This document shows positions 28,322-35,479 of a DNA stretch of 64,000 bases, piece after piece. The position numbers and the translations under genes were made by a program. The stretch comes from Massilia sp. ZL223. Lineage in GTDB: Bacteria; Pseudomonadota; Gammaproteobacteria; Burkholderiales; Burkholderiaceae_D. The stretch's first letter is position 1. Every line of letters starts with the position of its first letter. The stretch lies in the NCBI RefSeq assembly GCF_018119395.1, contig NZ_JAGPWD010000009.1:1-64000 (forward strand). Reading direction: 5' to 3'. The notes below the pieces were generated by a model. That model made no database searches, was not told the DNA's origin, and was given only the letters and a program-made list of their open reading frames with translations.

Positions 28322-29203
28322 TTACTTCAGCAGGCCCGCGTTGCGCGCGGCCGCTTCGATGGCGGCGTAGTTCGCGGTCTTGGTCGGCACGAATTTGGTC
28401 GCGCGCTGCAGTTCCAGGATCTCGCGGCCTTGCGGCGTCGATGCGTCCAGCGCCAGGAAGGCGTCCGTGATCTTCTTCTTGAGCGCCGGGTCCATGTCGC
28501 TGCGTACGGTCCAGTTGTAGTCGTAGTAGCCCGGCGTGGTGTAGAACACGCGCACCACCTTCGGATCGACCTTCTTGGCTTCGACCAGCTTTTCCCACAC
28601 CGAGATGTTGAGCGCGCCGGCGTCGACCTTGCCGCCCGCCACCGCTGCGACGGTCGCGTCATGCGCGCCCGAGAAGGCGACGCGCTTGAGGTCTGTATCC
28701 GGATTGATCCTGGCGCCGAGCAGGAAGGAACGCGGCATCAGGTGGCCCGAGGTCGAGGATTCCGAACCGAAGCTCAGGGTCTTGCCGCGCAGGTCTTCCA
28801 GCTTGTTGATGCCGGGCTGGGTGGTGATGAAGACCGAGCGGAATTTCTCGTCTTCGGCGCGCTGCACCAGCGGCGTGACCTGGCCCTTGCTGCGCACGTT
28901 GGCTTGCACGAAGGTGAAGCCGCCGAACCAGACCATATCGATCTTGCGCTGGATCAAACCTTCGACCGAGGCCGCGTAATCGGTCACCGGGGTAAACTCG
29001 ACCTTGAGGCCGGTCGCCTTGGCCAGGTAGTCGCCCAGCGGCTTGAACTTGCGCTGCAGTTCGGTCGGCGCTTCATCCGGGATGGCGGAGACGCGCAGCA
29101 CGCCGCTGCTGCTCTGGGCAAAGGCTGCGCCGGTGAAGAGCAGGGCGCCGGCCGAGGCAGCGAACAGTTGGTGCAGGAAACGACGACGGAGGGAAAGGGT
29201 CAT
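28322..29203 (-). CDS. PhnD-like periplasmic binding protein, putative selenium oxyanion uptake
   Basis: A 293-residue exported protein with an Arg-rich signal peptide (MTLSLRRRFLHQLFAASAGA). It has the PhnD-type fold: AIPDEAPTELQRKFKPLGDYL, DMVWFGGFTFVQA, then GSESSTSGHLMPR. A clade of PhnD-like proteins has been annotated as putative selenate ABC transporter binding proteins because members sit beside selD and related genes. This gene lies divergently 150 bases from egtD-senA and about 6 kb from selD, matching that context. A phosphonate or phosphite ligand remains possible; no phosphonate catabolism gene is in the window. It heads a five-gene operon. Confidence 0.82.
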   Translation of the reverse strand: MTLSLRRRFLHQLFAASAGALLFTGAAFAQSSSGVLRVSAIPDEAPTELQRKFKPLGDYLAKATGLKVEFTPVTDYAASVEGLIQRKIDMVWFGGFTFVQANVRSKGQVTPLVQRAEDEKFRSVFITTQPGINKLEDLRGKTLSFGSESSTSGHLMPRSFLLGARINPDTDLKRVAFSGAHDATVAAVAGGKVDAGALNISVWEKLVEAKKVDPKVVRVFYTTPGYYDYNWTVRSDMDPALKKKITDAFLALDASTPQGREILELQRATKFVPTKTANYAAIEAAARNAGLLK

Positions 29204-29353
29204 GACGGTTCTTCTTTTTGAGTCAGGGAAATGGTGCGCCGAAGGGGAAGCACGCTAGAAACTGGCGGGTGCGGTGCAATGGCGGATTCCGCTATGATAG
29301 CAAAAACTGCAAGAGTTCCAGGCCATCTCGCATGGTGCGGCATGGCGGCACGA
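29204..29353. promoter_or_regulatory. Shared divergent promoter region: ABC operon / egtD operon
   Basis: These 150 bases separate the start of the binding-protein gene (- strand) from egtD (+ strand). The + strand has a TATGAT -10-like box at 29293-29298, inside the odd palindrome GCTATGATAGC. No regulator gene is adjacent and no known riboswitch was recognised. One control region for uptake and biosynthesis would make functional sense. Confidence 0.5.
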
Positions 29354-30340
29354 ATGATAAACCTTATGCTGACATCCTGCACGACCGACAATCTGTCCAG
29401 CGCTGCGATGGCGCAGGTTGCAAATGCGCACGTAGCCGACGAATTGCATGCGGGCCTGCTGGCGCCGGAGGCCTGGATCTCGCCCAAGTTCCTCTACGAT
29501 GCGCTGGGCTCCAAGCTGTTCGAAGCCATCTGCGAGCTGCCCGAGTATTACCCGACCCGTACCGAGGCCGGCATCTTCGAGCGTCATGGCGCCGAGATCG
29601 CGCGCGTCGCCGGCAGCGGCGTGACCCTGATCGACCTGGGCGCGGGCAACTGCGCGAAAGCGGCCTCGCTGTTCCCCCTGCTGCAGCCGGCCCAGTACGT
29701 GGCGGTGGACATCTCGGCCGAGTTCCTGTGCGACGCCCTGGCGCGCCTGCGCCAGCGCTTCCCGCATATCGCCATGGAAGGCCTGGGCATGGATTTCTCG
29801 AACCGCTTCGAGCTGCCGCCGCAGGTAGCGGCCGAGCGCCGCCTGTTCTTCTATCCCGGCTCGTCGATCGGCAACTTCACGCCCGAGGAAGCCCACGGCT
29901 TCCTGCAGCGGCTGCGCGCCCAATGCGGCAAGGACGGAGGCGTGCTGATCGGCATCGACCTGGCCAAGGACAAGGCCGTGCTCGACGAAGCCTACGACGA
30001 CGCGCTGGGCGTGACGGCCGCCTTCAACCTGAACATCCTGCGCCACGTGAACGCGCTGGTGGAAGCCGACTTCGACATCCGCCAGTGGCGCCACCACGGC
30101 TTCTACCGGCCCGAGCTCGGCCGCGTGGAGATGCACCTGGAGGCGCGCGCCGCCCAGGACGTGCACTGGCGCGGCGGCAGCCGGCGCTTCGAGCCGGGCG
30201 ACTGCATCCACACCGAGAACAGCTACAAGTACCAGCAGGCCGACGCCATCGCGCTGCTGGAGCGTTCCGGCTTCGAGGCGACCCATGTCTGGACCGATCC
30301 CCAGCGCTGGTTCGCGGTCATCCACGCGCAGGCGATCTGA
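29354..30340 (+). CDS. egtD: EgtD, L-histidine N-alpha-trimethyltransferase
   Basis: A 328-residue SAM-dependent enzyme that trimethylates histidine to hercynine, the common precursor of ergothioneine and selenoneine. It shows the family's N-terminal signature (PKFLYDALGSKLFEAI, then LPEYYPTRTEAGI, whose Tyr residues bind substrate), the SAM motif TLIDLGAGNCAKAA, YVAVDISAEF and the late FNLNILRHVN. The length agrees with known EgtD (about 320). The start is uncertain: 29354 or 29366, both with weak ribosome sites. The stop codon directly abuts the ATG of the egtB/senA gene, so the two are co-translated. Confidence 0.93.
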   Translation: MINLMLTSCTTDNLSSAAMAQVANAHVADELHAGLLAPEAWISPKFLYDALGSKLFEAICELPEYYPTRTEAGIFERHGAEIARVAGSGVTLIDLGAGNCAKAASLFPLLQPAQYVAVDISAEFLCDALARLRQRFPHIAMEGLGMDFSNRFELPPQVAAERRLFFYPGSSIGNFTPEEAHGFLQRLRAQCGKDGGVLIGIDLAKDKAVLDEAYDDALGVTAAFNLNILRHVNALVEADFDIRQWRHHGFYRPELGRVEMHLEARAAQDVHWRGGSRRFEPGDCIHTENSYKYQQADAIALLERSGFEATHVWTDPQRWFAVIHAQAI

Positions 30341-31579
30341 ATGGACGCGCTGCGCACAGGGGGCATGCCGATGGGCGAACTGGCGCAAGCCTTTGCCGCC
30401 GTCCGCCAGCGCTCGCTGGGCATTGCGGCGCCGCTGTCCGCCGAGGATTGCTGCGCCCAGTCGATGCCGGACGCCAGTCCGGTCAAATGGCACCTGGCGC
30501 ACACCACCTGGTTCTTCGAGACCTTCGTGCTGGAGCCGCACGAGGAAGGCTTCGCGCCTCACCACCCGGCCTTCCGGATGCTGTTCAACTCCTACTACAA
30601 CGGCATCGGCGACAAGCATCCGCGTCCGCGCCGCGGCTTGCTGACACGGCCCTCGCTGGACGAGGTGCGCGCCTACCGCGAGGACGTCGACCGGCGCGTG
30701 CAGCGCCTGCTGGAAGGACAGCCGCGCGAGGCGCTGGCCAGGCTGGTGGTGCTCGGCCTGCAGCACGAGCAGCAGCACCAGGAACTGATGCTCACCGACC
30801 TCAAGCACCTGCTGGCCCAGAATCCGATGTATCCCGCCTACACGCCCGATGCGCTGGACGGCGCGGCGGCGCCGCCGCCACTGGAATTCATCGAGTTCGA
30901 CGGCGGGCTGGCCGAGATCGGCTACGGGGGCAGGGGCTTTTGCTTCGACAACGAACTGCCGCGCCACCGGGCCTACGTGGCGCCGTTCTCGCTGGCTTCA
31001 CGCCTGGTCACGAACGGCGAATACCTGGAATTCGTCGAGGCCGGCGGCTATCGCGATCCGGCGCTGTGGCTGGCCGAAGGCTGGGACCGCGTCTGCGCGG
31101 GCGAGTTCAGCCGGCCCTTGTACTGGCTGCGGCAGGACGGGACATGGCAGGAGTTCACCTTGCACGGCGTGCAGGCGCTCGACCTGGCGCGGCCCGTCAC
31201 CCATGTGTCGCTGTACGAGGCCGACGCCTATGCGCGCTGGCGCAATGCACGCCTGCCGACCGAGTGCGAATGGGAATTCGCCGCGCGCCAGGCTTCGCTG
31301 TCCGGCGGCAGCCTGCACCCGGACGGCGCCGACGGCGAGGGCCTGCAGCAGATATTCGGCGCCTGCTGGCAGTGGACCAGCAGCAGCTACGGACCGTATC
31401 CGGGCTACGCCCCGGCGCCGGGAGCCATCGGCGAATACAACGGCAAGTTCATGGTCAACCAGTATGTCTTGCGGGGTTCCTCCTGCGCCACGCCCGACGG
31501 CCATGCGCGCCCGAGCTACCGCAATTTTTTCCCGGCTGGAGCGCGCTGGCAGTTCACCGGGATCAGGCTGGCGCGATGA
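30341..31579 (+). CDS. senA: EgtB-like / SenA selenoneine synthase
   Basis: A 412-residue non-haem iron enzyme. The N-terminal DinB-like domain provides the iron ligands: H51/H54 (WHLAHTTWFFE) and the HX3HXE motif with H142, H146 and E148. The C-terminal FGE/sulfatase-modifying-type domain ends with ATPDGHARPSYRNFFP. EgtB couples a thiol to hercynine using oxygen; SenA, annotated as EgtB in most genomes, couples a selenosugar to hercynine and gives selenoneine. The overall motifs cannot separate the two. The call SenA rests on selD and a SenB-like glycosyltransferase in the same locus and on no egtC/egtE-type partner being seen. It abuts egtD and overlaps yihY. Confidence 0.78.
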   Translation: MDALRTGGMPMGELAQAFAAVRQRSLGIAAPLSAEDCCAQSMPDASPVKWHLAHTTWFFETFVLEPHEEGFAPHHPAFRMLFNSYYNGIGDKHPRPRRGLLTRPSLDEVRAYREDVDRRVQRLLEGQPREALARLVVLGLQHEQQHQELMLTDLKHLLAQNPMYPAYTPDALDGAAAPPPLEFIEFDGGLAEIGYGGRGFCFDNELPRHRAYVAPFSLASRLVTNGEYLEFVEAGGYRDPALWLAEGWDRVCAGEFSRPLYWLRQDGTWQEFTLHGVQALDLARPVTHVSLYEADAYARWRNARLPTECEWEFAARQASLSGGSLHPDGADGEGLQQIFGACWQWTSSSYGPYPGYAPAPGAIGEYNGKFMVNQYVLRGSSCATPDGHARPSYRNFFPAGARWQFTGIRLAR

Positions 31580-32535
31580 TCCGCGCGCGAGACTGGCGTG
31601 CGCGCCTGCTCGACCACCGCGCCAACCGCTACGTCCTGTCGCATCCGCTGGCCTTCACCCTGCAGGTCATCAAGTGCTTCCGGGCCAACCAGGGCCTGCT
31701 GCTGGCCGGCGCCGTCGCCTATTACGCGCTGCTGTCCATCGTGCCTTTCCTGATGCTGGTCGTGGTGGTGCTGTCCCACTTCATCTCCCAGACCGAGCTG
31801 CTCGACACCCTGCGCCGCTACCTCGAGCTGCTGGCGCCGGGCCAGTCGCGCTCGATCGTCACCGAGGTCGCGAACTTCCTCGACAACCGGCCCATCATCA
31901 CCTGGGTGCTGGCGCTCACGATGCTGTTCTTCAGCTCCCTGGCGTTCACGGTGCTGGAGAATGCGATGAGCGTGATCTTCGTGCACCGTTTCGCGGTGAG
32001 GCGCCGCCATTTTCTGGTGTCGGCCGTGCTGCCGTACTGCTACATCGTGGCGCTGGGCTTCGGCATCATGATCGTCTCGCTGGTGGCGGGCGCCCTGCAG
32101 GTGATGGGCACCGAGAGCGTCTGGCTGTTCGGCTACGAATGGTCGCTGGGCGGGGTGTCGGGCGCGCTGCTCTACCTGCTCGGCCTGGCGGGCGAGATCC
32201 TGGTGCTGACCTCGATCTACCTGGTGATGCCGGTCGGCCGCCTGTCGGTCTGGCATGCCCTGATCGGGGGCGTGACGGCGGCCTTGCTGTGGGAGCTCGC
32301 ACGCCACGTGCTGGTCTGGTATTTCTCGACCGTGTCGCAGGTGAACGTGGTCTACGGCTCCATGACCACGGCCATCGTGGTGATGTTCAGCCTGGAGATC
32401 GCGGCGACCCTGCTGCTGCTGGGCGCCCAGACCATCGCCGAATACGAACGGGTGGGACAGCTGGGCGGGGGCGCGCCGCCGCCGTCGACCGACACCTTGA
32501 CGACCGAACCGGCGCCGCCGGTCACCGGTTCCTGA
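31576..32535 (+). CDS. yihY: YihY/UPF0761 family inner-membrane protein
   Basis: A 319-residue membrane protein with the YihY (formerly 'ribonuclease BN') pattern: AGAVAYYALLSIVPFLMLVV in the first membrane segment, LTMLFFSSLAFTVLE, then a total of six segments, and VNVVYGSMTTAIVVMFSLE near the end. Its molecular function is unsettled. The ATG overlaps the stop codon of the egtB/senA gene (ATGA, 31576-31579), so it is the third gene of the egtD operon. A polar transport or export role related to the product is conceivable but unproven. The C-terminal tail is Pro/Thr-rich. A tnpB element begins right after the stop. Confidence 0.87.
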   Translation: MIRARDWRARLLDHRANRYVLSHPLAFTLQVIKCFRANQGLLLAGAVAYYALLSIVPFLMLVVVVLSHFISQTELLDTLRRYLELLAPGQSRSIVTEVANFLDNRPIITWVLALTMLFFSSLAFTVLENAMSVIFVHRFAVRRRHFLVSAVLPYCYIVALGFGIMIVSLVAGALQVMGTESVWLFGYEWSLGGVSGALLYLLGLAGEILVLTSIYLVMPVGRLSVWHALIGGVTAALLWELARHVLVWYFSTVSQVNVVYGSMTTAIVVMFSLEIAATLLLLGAQTIAEYERVGQLGGGAPPPSTDTLTTEPAPPVTGS

Positions 32536-32565
32536 GTATTGCGCTTAATCAATTTTCCCTTCCAA

Positions 32566-32610
32566 CCGTAGTGGCAGAGTACGGTCTTGCGCCAAACCAA
32601 TCGGGCGCAA
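32566..32610 (-). ncRNA. Paired hairpins at element right end, candidate omega-RNA 3' part
   Basis: On the - strand, after the tnpB stop, come two stem-loops: TTGCGCC/GGCGCAA (32587-32610, 10-base loop) and CCGTA/TACGG (32566-32584, 9-base loop). TnpB guide RNAs of IS200/IS605 and IS607 elements are transcribed from the tnpB 3' end through the right end, with structured scaffold stems before the guide. Position and orientation fit; the exact 3' end and guide are not defined. Confidence 0.35.
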
Positions 32611-32673
32611 CAAACCTGGAGGGATGTGATGAGCCAAGTCTTCTTGCCGTTCTTCCAAACTTACGCAAAGCTA

Positions 32674-33870
32674 TCAGTGGTTAACTTTGCCGCTGGATTC
32701 CTGCTTCACCGGGGCCGGTTTCGTCCCGCGCTTGCGCGCAGGGCCAGAGCCTTCCCCTCCACAGGCAGTCACGGTGGAACTCACCGCGATATGCTTCAGA
32801 TTGACGGCCGCATTGACGTCGCGCTCATGCGCCGTCCCGCAGTCCGGGCAGTTCCAGTGGCGGATCGCCAGGCCGAGCGCTTCCAGCCGGTAGCCGCAGC
32901 TCGAACATAGCTTGCTGCTCGGGTACCAGCGGTCCGCCAGCACTACCTGACCGCCGCGCCAGGCCGCCTTGTATTCCAGCTGGCGACGCAGCTCGTAGAA
33001 ACCCATATCCGAGATCGCCCGCGCCAGGTGTCCGTTGGCCAACATGCCCTTGATGTTCAAGTCCTCGATACCGATCGCGTTAAAACGGCGCGTAATGCTG
33101 GTACTCAGCTGGTGCAGGCTATCGCGACGGATGTTGCCAATCCGGGCATGCAGGCGCGCCAGTTTCACCTTCTCCTTAGCCCGGTTGCGCGACCCTTTCA
33201 CCTTGCGTGACAGGCCGCGCGACAGGCGGCGCAGGCGCGGCAGCAGGGTACGCAGCGCCTTCGGTCCTTCGAACTTCTCCCCAGTCGACAGGGTCGCCAG
33301 CGCCGACACTCCAAGATCCACCCCGACCGCGCCTTGGTTTTCGGCTGGCGGCAGGGACAGTTCAAGGGTGTCGACGGTGATGCTGGCGTACCACTGGTCG
33401 GCCACACGGGAAATCGAGGTCGATACGATCCGGCCGGTAAAACGCAGGGCTTCGCGCATGCGGACCCAGCCCAGCTTCGGGATGCGGATCCGCTTGTCCT
33501 CGACCCGGAACTGGTCGTTGCTGAGAGTGAAACGGTCGTCACGGCCCTTGCGGCGAAAGGTCGGGTAGCGGGCACGCTTGTTAAATAAATTATCGAAGGC
33601 ACGGCCCAGCTGCATGATCGCCATCTGGGGCGCATTCTTGGTCACTTCCAGCATCCAGGGAAACTGTTCGCGTTTGATGGCATTGAGCTGGCGCCGCAGC
33701 GCCGCTTCGGACGGCTTGGGCAGCGATGGATCGGCCTTGCAGGCTGCGTACTGTATGCCCCACTCGACTAAAGCCCAGTTGTAGGCGAAGCGCGCCACGC
33801 CAGCCGCCCGGGAAAGGTACGTTGCCTGGACATTGTTGGGATCGAGCCGGATGCGGTGCGCTACGAGCAT
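32674..33870 (-). CDS. tnpB: TnpB RNA-guided nuclease
   Basis: A 398-residue TnpB with an intact RuvC-like catalytic triad: D185 (VGVDLGVSALA), E269 (GIEDLNIKG) and D351 (HERDVNAAVNL). It also has a complete zinc finger (C322, C325, C341, C344). The N-terminal region (FAYNWALVEW, then WMLEVTKNAPQMAI) is the usual TnpB wedge/REC part. Such proteins cut DNA next to a target-adjacent motif, guided by an RNA from the element end. The start at 33870 is set by an AGGAGG site 6 bases upstream. It overlaps the end of the tnpA remnant by 10 bases. The basic C-terminal tail (about 40 residues) may lie over the guide RNA gene. Confidence 0.92.
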   Translation of the reverse strand: MLVAHRIRLDPNNVQATYLSRAAGVARFAYNWALVEWGIQYAACKADPSLPKPSEAALRRQLNAIKREQFPWMLEVTKNAPQMAIMQLGRAFDNLFNKRARYPTFRRKGRDDRFTLSNDQFRVEDKRIRIPKLGWVRMREALRFTGRIVSTSISRVADQWYASITVDTLELSLPPAENQGAVGVDLGVSALATLSTGEKFEGPKALRTLLPRLRRLSRGLSRKVKGSRNRAKEKVKLARLHARIGNIRRDSLHQLSTSITRRFNAIGIEDLNIKGMLANGHLARAISDMGFYELRRQLEYKAAWRGGQVVLADRWYPSSKLCSSCGYRLEALGLAIRHWNCPDCGTAHERDVNAAVNLKHIAVSSTVTACGGEGSGPARKRGTKPAPVKQESSGKVNH

Positions 33871-33959
33871 TGCGCCTCCTTGACGGTGCCCACGCCCTCG
33901 ATACTGGTGGAGACTCCAATCGCCTTTGCGGCGGCACCGATTGTGGTTAGCTTGGTCAT
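33861..33959 (-). pseudogene. Remnant of IS607-type tnpA (MerR-HTH serine recombinase)
   Basis: A 32-codon reading frame starts MTKLTTIGAAAKAIGVSTS, the canonical first half of the MerR-type HTH found at the N-terminus of IS607 TnpA. It then runs IEGVGTVKEAQCS to a stop. The recognition helix, the serine-recombinase domain and most of the gene (normally about 200 codons) are missing, as after an internal deletion joining the first codons to the last ones. The end overlaps tnpB by 10 bases, as tnpA and tnpB often do. Confidence 0.7.
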
Positions 33960-33966
33960 AATGCAT

Positions 33967-34236
33967 ATGACCGCACAAATTCGAATAAGTTCTGGGCTAA
34001 CCGTTCAAACCCTGCCGGTCGCACTGGCGCTTGGCGCCTTGCTGCTGGTCCTGCTCGCGGTGACGGCCATCCTGGTCTCGCTGCGCAAGCCGGTCCGGGT
34101 GCGGGCGCCGGACTGGGTGCATGGACGCGAGTCCGAGGCAGCGCAGGGCGACGATGGGGAGCGGATGGTCCGTCTTGGCTGCCGCCGGATCGAGCCTACG
34201 GCCGGCCTGTCCGAGCCGCCCGACGGCCGGCGATGA
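33967..34236 (+). CDS. Small single-pass membrane protein (89 aa), tentative
   Basis: From ATG 33967 (or 33961) the frame encodes MTAQIRISSGLTVQTLPVAL..., a hydrophobic segment of about 22 residues (ALALGALLLVLLAVTAILV), the basic SLRKPVRVR and a hydrophilic tail. That is a plausible N-out membrane peptide. No ribosome site is obvious because the upstream sequence belongs to the left end of the tnpB element, so the element may have removed the original start region. The glycosyltransferase gene begins 49 bases after it. Confidence 0.45.
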   Translation: MTAQIRISSGLTVQTLPVALALGALLLVLLAVTAILVSLRKPVRVRAPDWVHGRESEAAQGDDGERMVRLGCRRIEPTAGLSEPPDGRR

Positions 34237-34285
34237 AGGACTCGCGGCCTGGCCGCATGAGGCGCGCTCGGCTACACTGCCGAAC

Positions 34286-35479
34286 ATGGCGCACTTTACA
34301 TTCTGCTGGGAGCTGGGCGGCGGACTCGGTCACGCCGGCCGCATCCGCTCGCTCGCACAGCCCTTGAGCGCGTGCGGCCACCGGGTCAGCCTGGTGCTGC
34401 GCGACCTCGTCCTCACCCGCAAGCTGCTGGCCGACCTGAAGCTGCCGAGCTTCCAGGCCCCGGTGTGGCTGCACCGCACCGCCGGCCTGCCGCCCGAGCC
34501 GGCCAGCCTGGCCGAGATCCTGCTCGCTTGCGGCTACCTCGACGCCGACGCGCTGGCCGGGCTGGTGGACGGCTGGCGCGCCCTGTTTACCCTGGACCAG
34601 CCCGATCTTGTGATCGCCGATTACGCACCCACTGCGCTGCTGGCCGCGCGCAGCATGGGGATCAAGAGCGCATCGGTTGGCGCCGGCTTTTATATGCCTC
34701 CGGCACACGCGCCTTTGCCGCCGCTGGCCCTGCACGGCGAACTGCCGGCCAGCCGCCTGGCCGCCGGCGAACAGCGCCTGCTGGCGTCCTGCAACGCGGT
34801 GCTGGCGGCGCACGGCGCAGCCCCGATCGCGCATGGCGCCGACCTGCTGGTGGGCGATCATCCGCTGCTGTGCACCTGGCCGGAGCTGGACCATTACGGA
34901 CGCGGCGGCGCCAGCACCTGGCTGGGACCCAACCTGCCGGCCGGCGGCGGCATCGCCCCGGAATGGCCCCAAGGAGAAGGGCCGCGCGTCTTCGTCTACT
35001 TGTCGCGCAACGGGGAGGAAGACGGCGCCTGCCTGGCGGCGCTGGTCCGCCAGGGATGCCGGGTGCTGTGCTATGCGCCCGCGATCGCGGCGGGCAAGGC
35101 GCCGCCATTCGCCGCGCCGGCCTTGCGCTATGCCCGCGCGCCGCTGGCGCTGGAGCAGGTGTTCGCGCAGTGCGAACTGTTCGTCGGGGTGGCGGGGGAA
35201 TCGAGTGTGACGCGCGCCCTGCTGGCGGGCGTGCCGGTGCTGTTGATGCCGCATTCGGCGGAGAGCTTCATGCTGGCGCGCCGGGTGCGCCATCTTGGCG
35301 CGGGCATCAACGTGGCCGAGACCTCCCGTCCGCACGACTGGGACGGGATGGTGCGAGCGCTCCTTGGCGCGCCGGGCTACCGCGCGGCGGCGAGGGCCTT
35401 CGCCGCGCGCTACGCGGACTACCGCCCCGTCGAGCAGGCGTGCATGCTGGCCGGGCGCTTCGAGCAGATGGTGGCTTAG
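34286..35479 (+). CDS. GT1/UGT-like glycosyltransferase of unknown specificity
   Basis: A 397-residue protein with a GT-B fold of the MGT/UGT type. The N-terminal motif is CWELGGGLGHAGRIRSLAQPL, with acceptor-domain features to about 200. The C-terminal donor domain ends in CELFVGVAGESSVTRALLAGVPVLLMPHSAE, corresponding to the GHGG..E.L..G.P.L..P region of the family but with a V-A-G-E-S variant. The start at 34286 begins the first beta strand directly. It converges on selD/senC with a 4-base overlap. It might act on a sugar-containing product of the neighbouring selenium genes, but nothing in the sequence proves that. Confidence 0.78.
   Translation: MAHFTFCWELGGGLGHAGRIRSLAQPLSACGHRVSLVLRDLVLTRKLLADLKLPSFQAPVWLHRTAGLPPEPASLAEILLACGYLDADALAGLVDGWRALFTLDQPDLVIADYAPTALLAARSMGIKSASVGAGFYMPPAHAPLPPLALHGELPASRLAAGEQRLLASCNAVLAAHGAAPIAHGADLLVGDHPLLCTWPELDHYGRGGASTWLGPNLPAGGGIAPEWPQGEGPRVFVYLSRNGEEDGACLAALVRQGCRVLCYAPAIAAGKAPPFAAPALRYARAPLALEQVFAQCELFVGVAGESSVTRALLAGVPVLLMPHSAESFMLARRVRHLGAGINVAETSRPHDWDGMVRALLGAPGYRAAARAFAARYADYRPVEQACMLAGRFEQMVA

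Larger units (their letters stand above)
32540..33965 (-). mobile_element. IS607-type element with tnpB and tnpA remnant
   Basis: The element consists of a full-length tnpB, an overlapping 32-codon remnant of a MerR-type/serine-recombinase tnpA at the left side, and two hairpins after the tnpB stop, which fit the right end. Boundaries are approximate: the right end lies between the yihY stop (32535) and the first hairpin (32566), the left end before the small-membrane-protein start (33967). No terminal inverted repeats are expected for this family. The element sits inside the egt/sen locus, between yihY and the senBC side. Confidence 0.65.
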
